Source: an uncultured Collinsella sp. | GTDB taxonomy: Bacteria > Actinomycetota > Coriobacteriia > Coriobacteriales > Coriobacteriaceae | Reading direction: 5' to 3' | Length of the DNA: 16,576 bases | Assembly: GCA_958421035.1 (NCBI GenBank) | Contig: CATZKS010000039.1 | Location: forward strand, 1 to 16,576 | Shown here: piece by piece, positions 14,334-16,576 of the stretch | Layout of the letters: the number at the start of each line of letters is the position of its first letter | Position numbering within the stretch: the first letter of the stretch is position 1 | Notes under the pieces: generated by a model | What the model was told of the DNA's origin: nothing | Databases searched by the model: none | What the model saw: only the letters and a program-made list of their open reading frames with translations | Made by a program: the position numbers and the translations under genes

Positions 14334-14897
14334 TTAGTCGATAGCGCCCAGACGGTTGAGCGGCCAGTAACGCACGAGCGCCACGGCGATCAATTCGGAG
14401 CGGTCGACCGGGCCAAAGTAGCGGGAGTCAGCAGAGTTCTCGCGGTTGTCGCCCATCACCCACACGCACCCGTCGGGAACGGTGTAGGGATAGCTTACCT
14501 GAGCGCCGGGCGCTTGGACCGAAAGTGGCCAGCTCATGCCCGTCGTATAGTCCTCGTCGAGCGCTTGGCCGTCAACGACCACCTTGCCATCCTGCAGGTC
14601 GACCGTCTGCCCGGCCGTGGCAATAACACGCTTGACAAGAACATCATGCTCGGAGGTGCCATCGGGGTTGTGAAACACCACGATATCGCCCTGCTTGACG
14701 GGCTGACCGAGCTCGAGGCTCACCTTTTGTGCCAGGATCTGGTCGCCAATCTCGATCGTGGACTCCATGGAACCGGTGGGTACCACAAAGGGTTCGACCA
14801 CAAACGAGCGAATCAAGAAGGTAGCGACCAGTGCGATCGCGACGACCACGATCCACTCAAACGCACCCTTTAGCACGGAATGCTGCGATGGAACCAT
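14334..14897 (-). CDS. lepB: Signal peptidase I
   Basis: Membrane-bound serine protease that removes signal peptides from secreted proteins. The 187-aa product has one N-terminal membrane segment (about residues 12-34), then the catalytic Ser43 in the PTGSMEST motif, the general-base Lys89 in VLVKRVIA, and the GDNRENSADSR signature (149-159). Length and single anchor match the small Gram-positive type. The ATG at 14897 is preceded by GAGGAG five nucleotides upstream. A GTG two codons earlier would make a GTGA overlap with trmD but would itself lie in the ribosome-binding site. In many actinobacteria lepB lies between rplS and rnhB; here it directly follows trmD, and the glyQS/ppdK genes separate it from rplS. 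Confidence 0.96.
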   Translation of the reverse strand: MVPSQHSVLKGAFEWIVVVAIALVATFLIRSFVVEPFVVPTGSMESTIEIGDQILAQKVSLELGQPVKQGDIVVFHNPDGTSEHDVLVKRVIATAGQTVDLQDGKVVVDGQALDEDYTTGMSWPLSVQAPGAQVSYPYTVPDGCVWVMGDNRENSADSRYFGPVDRSELIAVALVRYWPLNRLGAID

Positions 14898-14899
14898 CC

Positions 14900-15658
14900 T
14901 CACTCCTCGCTCTGCGAATACGAAGCGTCCAGAATCTCCTGCGCGTAAGCGCGCTCCTCGGGCGTGAGCCGCGCCGTCTCAATCAGATCGGGACGCCAAC
15001 GACAGGTGCGCTCGATGGCGTTCTTACGACGCCACGCATCGACCTTAGCATGATCGCCGCTCACAAGCACCGGAGGCACGCCCTCGCCGTTGAACTCGGC
15101 AGGACGGGTGTACTGCGCGTACTCGAGCAGGCCTCCATCCTCGGCGGTCGAGAACGACTCGTCCACGTTGCTCATCTCGTCGCCCAGGGCGCCGGGAATC
15201 AGGCGTACGACGGCATCGGCAACGACCATAGCGGGAAGCTCGCCGCCCGTAAGCACGTAGTCGCCGATCGACAGACGCTCATCGGCATACGCATACGCGC
15301 GCTCGTCGACGCCCTCGTAGCGACTGCACACAAACAGCAGGCGCTCACTTTTGAGCAGGCGCTCGGCCACATGCTGCGTAAAGGGCTCGCCACAGGGGGT
15401 GAAGAACACAACCGTGGGCTTGGGACCCTCTGCGCTAATGGCCTCGATGGCCTCTGCGATAGGCTCGACCTTCATGAGCATGCCCTGCCCGCCGCCGTAC
15501 GGCTCGTCATCGACGGTACGATGGCGGTCGTGCGTCCAGTCGCGCAGGTTATACGCCTTAAAATCAAAAAGGCCGGCCTTGCGGGCGCGGCCCAAAATCG
15601 ATGTGGACATGACGGGCTCAAACATCTCGGGAAAGACCGAAAGGGTCTCGATCAGCAT
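14900..15658 (-). CDS. trmD: tRNA (guanine-N1-)-methyltransferase TrmD
   Basis: SPOUT-family methyltransferase that forms m1G37 next to the anticodon and so prevents +1 frameshifting. The 252-aa product has the usual length. It shows the N-terminal IETLSVFPEMFEP, the DDEPYGGGQGMLMK motif, the SAM-binding trefoil knot elements VFFTPCGEPF, SRYEGVDERA and IGDYVLTGGELPA, and the C-terminal domain with YTRPAEFNGEGVPPVLVSGDH. The ATG at 15658 has GGGAGG five nucleotides upstream. The rimM stop lies 10 nt before it and the lepB start 2 nt after its stop, so the group is one operon. Confidence 0.97.
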   Translation of the reverse strand: MLIETLSVFPEMFEPVMSTSILGRARKAGLFDFKAYNLRDWTHDRHRTVDDEPYGGGQGMLMKVEPIAEAIEAISAEGPKPTVVFFTPCGEPFTQHVAERLLKSERLLFVCSRYEGVDERAYAYADERLSIGDYVLTGGELPAMVVADAVVRLIPGALGDEMSNVDESFSTAEDGGLLEYAQYTRPAEFNGEGVPPVLVSGDHAKVDAWRRKNAIERTCRWRPDLIETARLTPEERAYAQEILDASYSQSEE

Positions 15659-15668
15659 GTTGTCCTCC

Positions 15669-16190
15669 CTACTTGTCCATATCGATCAGGCCGTCCATAA
15701 CATGGACGGAAATTGTTCCTGTGTCGGGAAGATCGAGCACGACCTGCTCGATCACGGGAATCAGTACCTCGCCGTACCGATCGCCCTCGACAACCCAAAC
15801 ATCGTTAGCGGGCGTCGACATGATCTCGACGATCGTGCCGAGCGAACCGAAGCGCTCGTCGACCACCTCACGACCCATCAGGTCGGTATAGGCAGCGTCG
15901 AGCGAATCGAGCTCAAAGTCGTCACGATTTGCCAGCACGTAGCATCCCGTGATGCCCTCGGCGGCCGTCAAGTCGTCAATGCCCTCAAACGAGACCAGAT
16001 CGCCATCGCCCGTATCGGTGACGGACACGACCGTGCAAAAGCGGTCGCGCTTGAGCGCCGGCGGCGTCAGGGCGACGCGCATACCCGGCTCTAATACAGA
16101 AGGAAGCCCCCGCAGCGGCTGCGCGAGGACCTCCCCCTTCCTTCCGTGCGGCTTGACCACACGGGCGATGTTTTTGTACTGGGACCTCAA
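15669..16190 (-). CDS. rimM: Ribosome maturation factor RimM
   Basis: Binds S19 in the 30S head and assists late 16S rRNA maturation. The 173-aa product has the N-terminal RimM barrel (IARVVKPHGRKGEVLAQPL) and the C-terminal PRC-barrel part (DLMGREVVDERFGSLGTIVEI, VLIPVIEQVV), ending in the family-typical LIDMD. The only in-frame start near the conserved N-terminus is TTG at 16190, four nucleotides after the khpA stop. No well-spaced Shine-Dalgarno is present, and the TTG lies in the centre of the inverted repeat GGACCT/AGGTCC (16182-16195). Translation is therefore probably coupled to khpA. Gene order khpA-rimM-trmD is conserved in many Gram-positives and supports the call. Confidence 0.94.
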   Translation of the reverse strand: MRSQYKNIARVVKPHGRKGEVLAQPLRGLPSVLEPGMRVALTPPALKRDRFCTVVSVTDTGDGDLVSFEGIDDLTAAEGITGCYVLANRDDFELDSLDAAYTDLMGREVVDERFGSLGTIVEIMSTPANDVWVVEGDRYGEVLIPVIEQVVLDLPDTGTISVHVMDGLIDMDK

Positions 16191-16195
16191 GGTCC
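16182..16195 (-). repeat. Inverted repeat with the rimM start codon in its centre
   Basis: GGACCT and AGGTCC are perfect complements. As RNA this makes a 5-bp stem (GGACC/GGUCC) with a UUGA loop that holds the UUG start codon. It also reaches the last base of the khpA stop codon. It may shape translation initiation of rimM. Confidence 0.5.
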
Positions 16196-16479
16196 TAGCC
16201 CAGAACCTCTACCTCGACAGCAGTGTCGAGGCGAGCAGCCAGTGCACGGGCGAGCGTGCGAATGGCCTTGATGGTACGGCCACGACGGCCGATGACCTTA
16301 GCGACGTCATCCTCGGCGACCGAAACCTCAATCGTAGAGGCGTCATCACCATCGATGACCTCAAGGCTCACGGAATCCGGGTCGTCGACGATCTGAACAA
16401 CGAGATATTCGACGAGATCGGCGATGCGATCTGAGAGCATTGCCTCACCCTCGAGCTGTGCAGCGTCAACCTCAGGCAC
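16195..16479 (-). CDS. khpA: KH-domain RNA-binding protein KhpA (YlqC-like)
   Basis: Small single-KH-domain RNA-binding protein that works with KhpB/Jag in Gram-positive bacteria and affects cell size and sRNA binding. The 94-aa product has the KH core AEDDVAKVIGRRGRTIKAIRTL with the GRRG loop at 64-67 and a final beta strand (AVEVEVLG). The GTG at 16479 has GAGGAG six nucleotides upstream and overlaps no other gene. An internal ATG at 16440 (MLSDRIADL) has GAGGGT upstream and would give 81 aa, the length of Bacillus YlqC, so the true start is uncertain. It directly follows rpsP, as in Bacillus. Confidence 0.9.
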   Translation of the reverse strand: MPEVDAAQLEGEAMLSDRIADLVEYLVVQIVDDPDSVSLEVIDGDDASTIEVSVAEDDVAKVIGRRGRTIKAIRTLARALAARLDTAVEVEVLG

Positions 16480-16482
16480 GAT

Positions 16483-16576
16483 TTACTCCTCGGCGCCCTC
16501 AGCGGCCTCAGCGGCAGCCTTAGCGGCCTCGGCCTCTTTGGCGAGCTGCTTCTTGGACTTCTTGACGACGGTCTCG
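16483..16576 (-). CDS. rpsP: 30S ribosomal protein S16, C-terminal end (cut by window edge)
   Basis: The last 30 codons of a reading frame that ends with TAA at 16483-16485. The visible residues are a lysine-rich segment (VVKKSKKQLAKEAEAA) followed by an Ala/Glu-rich tail (KAAAEAAEGAEE). No S16 core is visible. The identification rests on position: khpA-rimM-trmD follow at 3 nt spacing, exactly as after rpsP in Bacillus, and high-GC Gram-positive S16 proteins often have such charged tails. The stop overlaps the khpA ribosome-binding site (GAGGAGTAA). Confidence 0.75.
   Translation of the reverse strand, partial: ETVVKKSKKQLAKEAEAAKAAAEAAEGAEE

Noticed and set aside
1..16576. Mobile elements, CRISPR arrays, tRNA genes, defence or toxin systems
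   Set aside because: No transposase, repeat-spacer pattern, cloverleaf or defence domain was found on either strand; the xer gene has the chromosomal XerC/D architecture and housekeeping neighbours, not those of an integrase.

Overview
All 17 protein-coding genes lie on the minus strand, so the window is transcribed from its right end (16576) to its left end (1). The DNA is GC-rich except for a few AT-rich gaps. The proteins and their order (rpsP-khpA-rimM-trmD ... rplS-rnhB-yraN-comM-dprA-trmFO-xer-rpsB) point to a Gram-positive anaerobe. My best inference is a Coriobacteriia member close to Collinsella: high GC, two-subunit glycyl-tRNA synthetase, pyruvate phosphate dikinase with its DUF299 regulator, and folate-dependent TrmFO. 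The lineage is inferred from protein character only; no database was searched.

Layout in the direction of transcription. (1) 16576-14334: the 3' end of rpsP (S16), then khpA (KH-domain RNA-binding protein), rimM, trmD and lepB, tightly packed or overlapping. This is a ribosome/tRNA maturation operon with signal peptidase I appended. (2) 14274-10353: glyQ and glyS (glycyl-tRNA synthetase alpha and beta, 3 nt apart), then the bifunctional kinase/phosphorylase that controls pyruvate phosphate dikinase. (3) 10352-10057: a 296-nt gene-free regulatory region, AT-rich in part, with a clean 7-7-7 inverted repeat and an array of GGTAAA boxes. (4) 10056-7306: ppdK, ended by a strong hairpin. (5) 7192-5872: rplS (L19) with its own promoter and terminator, then rnhB, itself followed by a strong intrinsic terminator. 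(6) 5682-473: yraN-comM-dprA-trmFO-xer, overlapping or nearly touching genes for DNA uptake and processing, tRNA m5U54 formation and chromosome dimer resolution. (7) 472-1: a well-formed promoter, a leader of about 135 nt, and the 5' end of rpsB (S2).

The gene order resembles the Bacillus rpsP-to-rpsB region, but glyQ-glyS-regulator-ppdK is inserted between lepB and rplS, and the topA and hslVU/codY genes found there in Bacillus are absent. PPDK and its regulator form a functional pair: the regulator would phosphorylate the Thr two residues before the catalytic His of PPDK, switching PEP/pyruvate interconversion.

I found no mobile element, CRISPR array, tRNA, rRNA or unknown multi-gene system. 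The window is core housekeeping DNA. The points most worth a second look are regulatory or about start codons: a Xer recombinase whose conserved N-terminus has no ATG/GTG/TTG start, the control region of ppdK, an inverted repeat inside the rpsB promoter, a rimM start codon in a hairpin loop, and terminators on both sides of rnhB.
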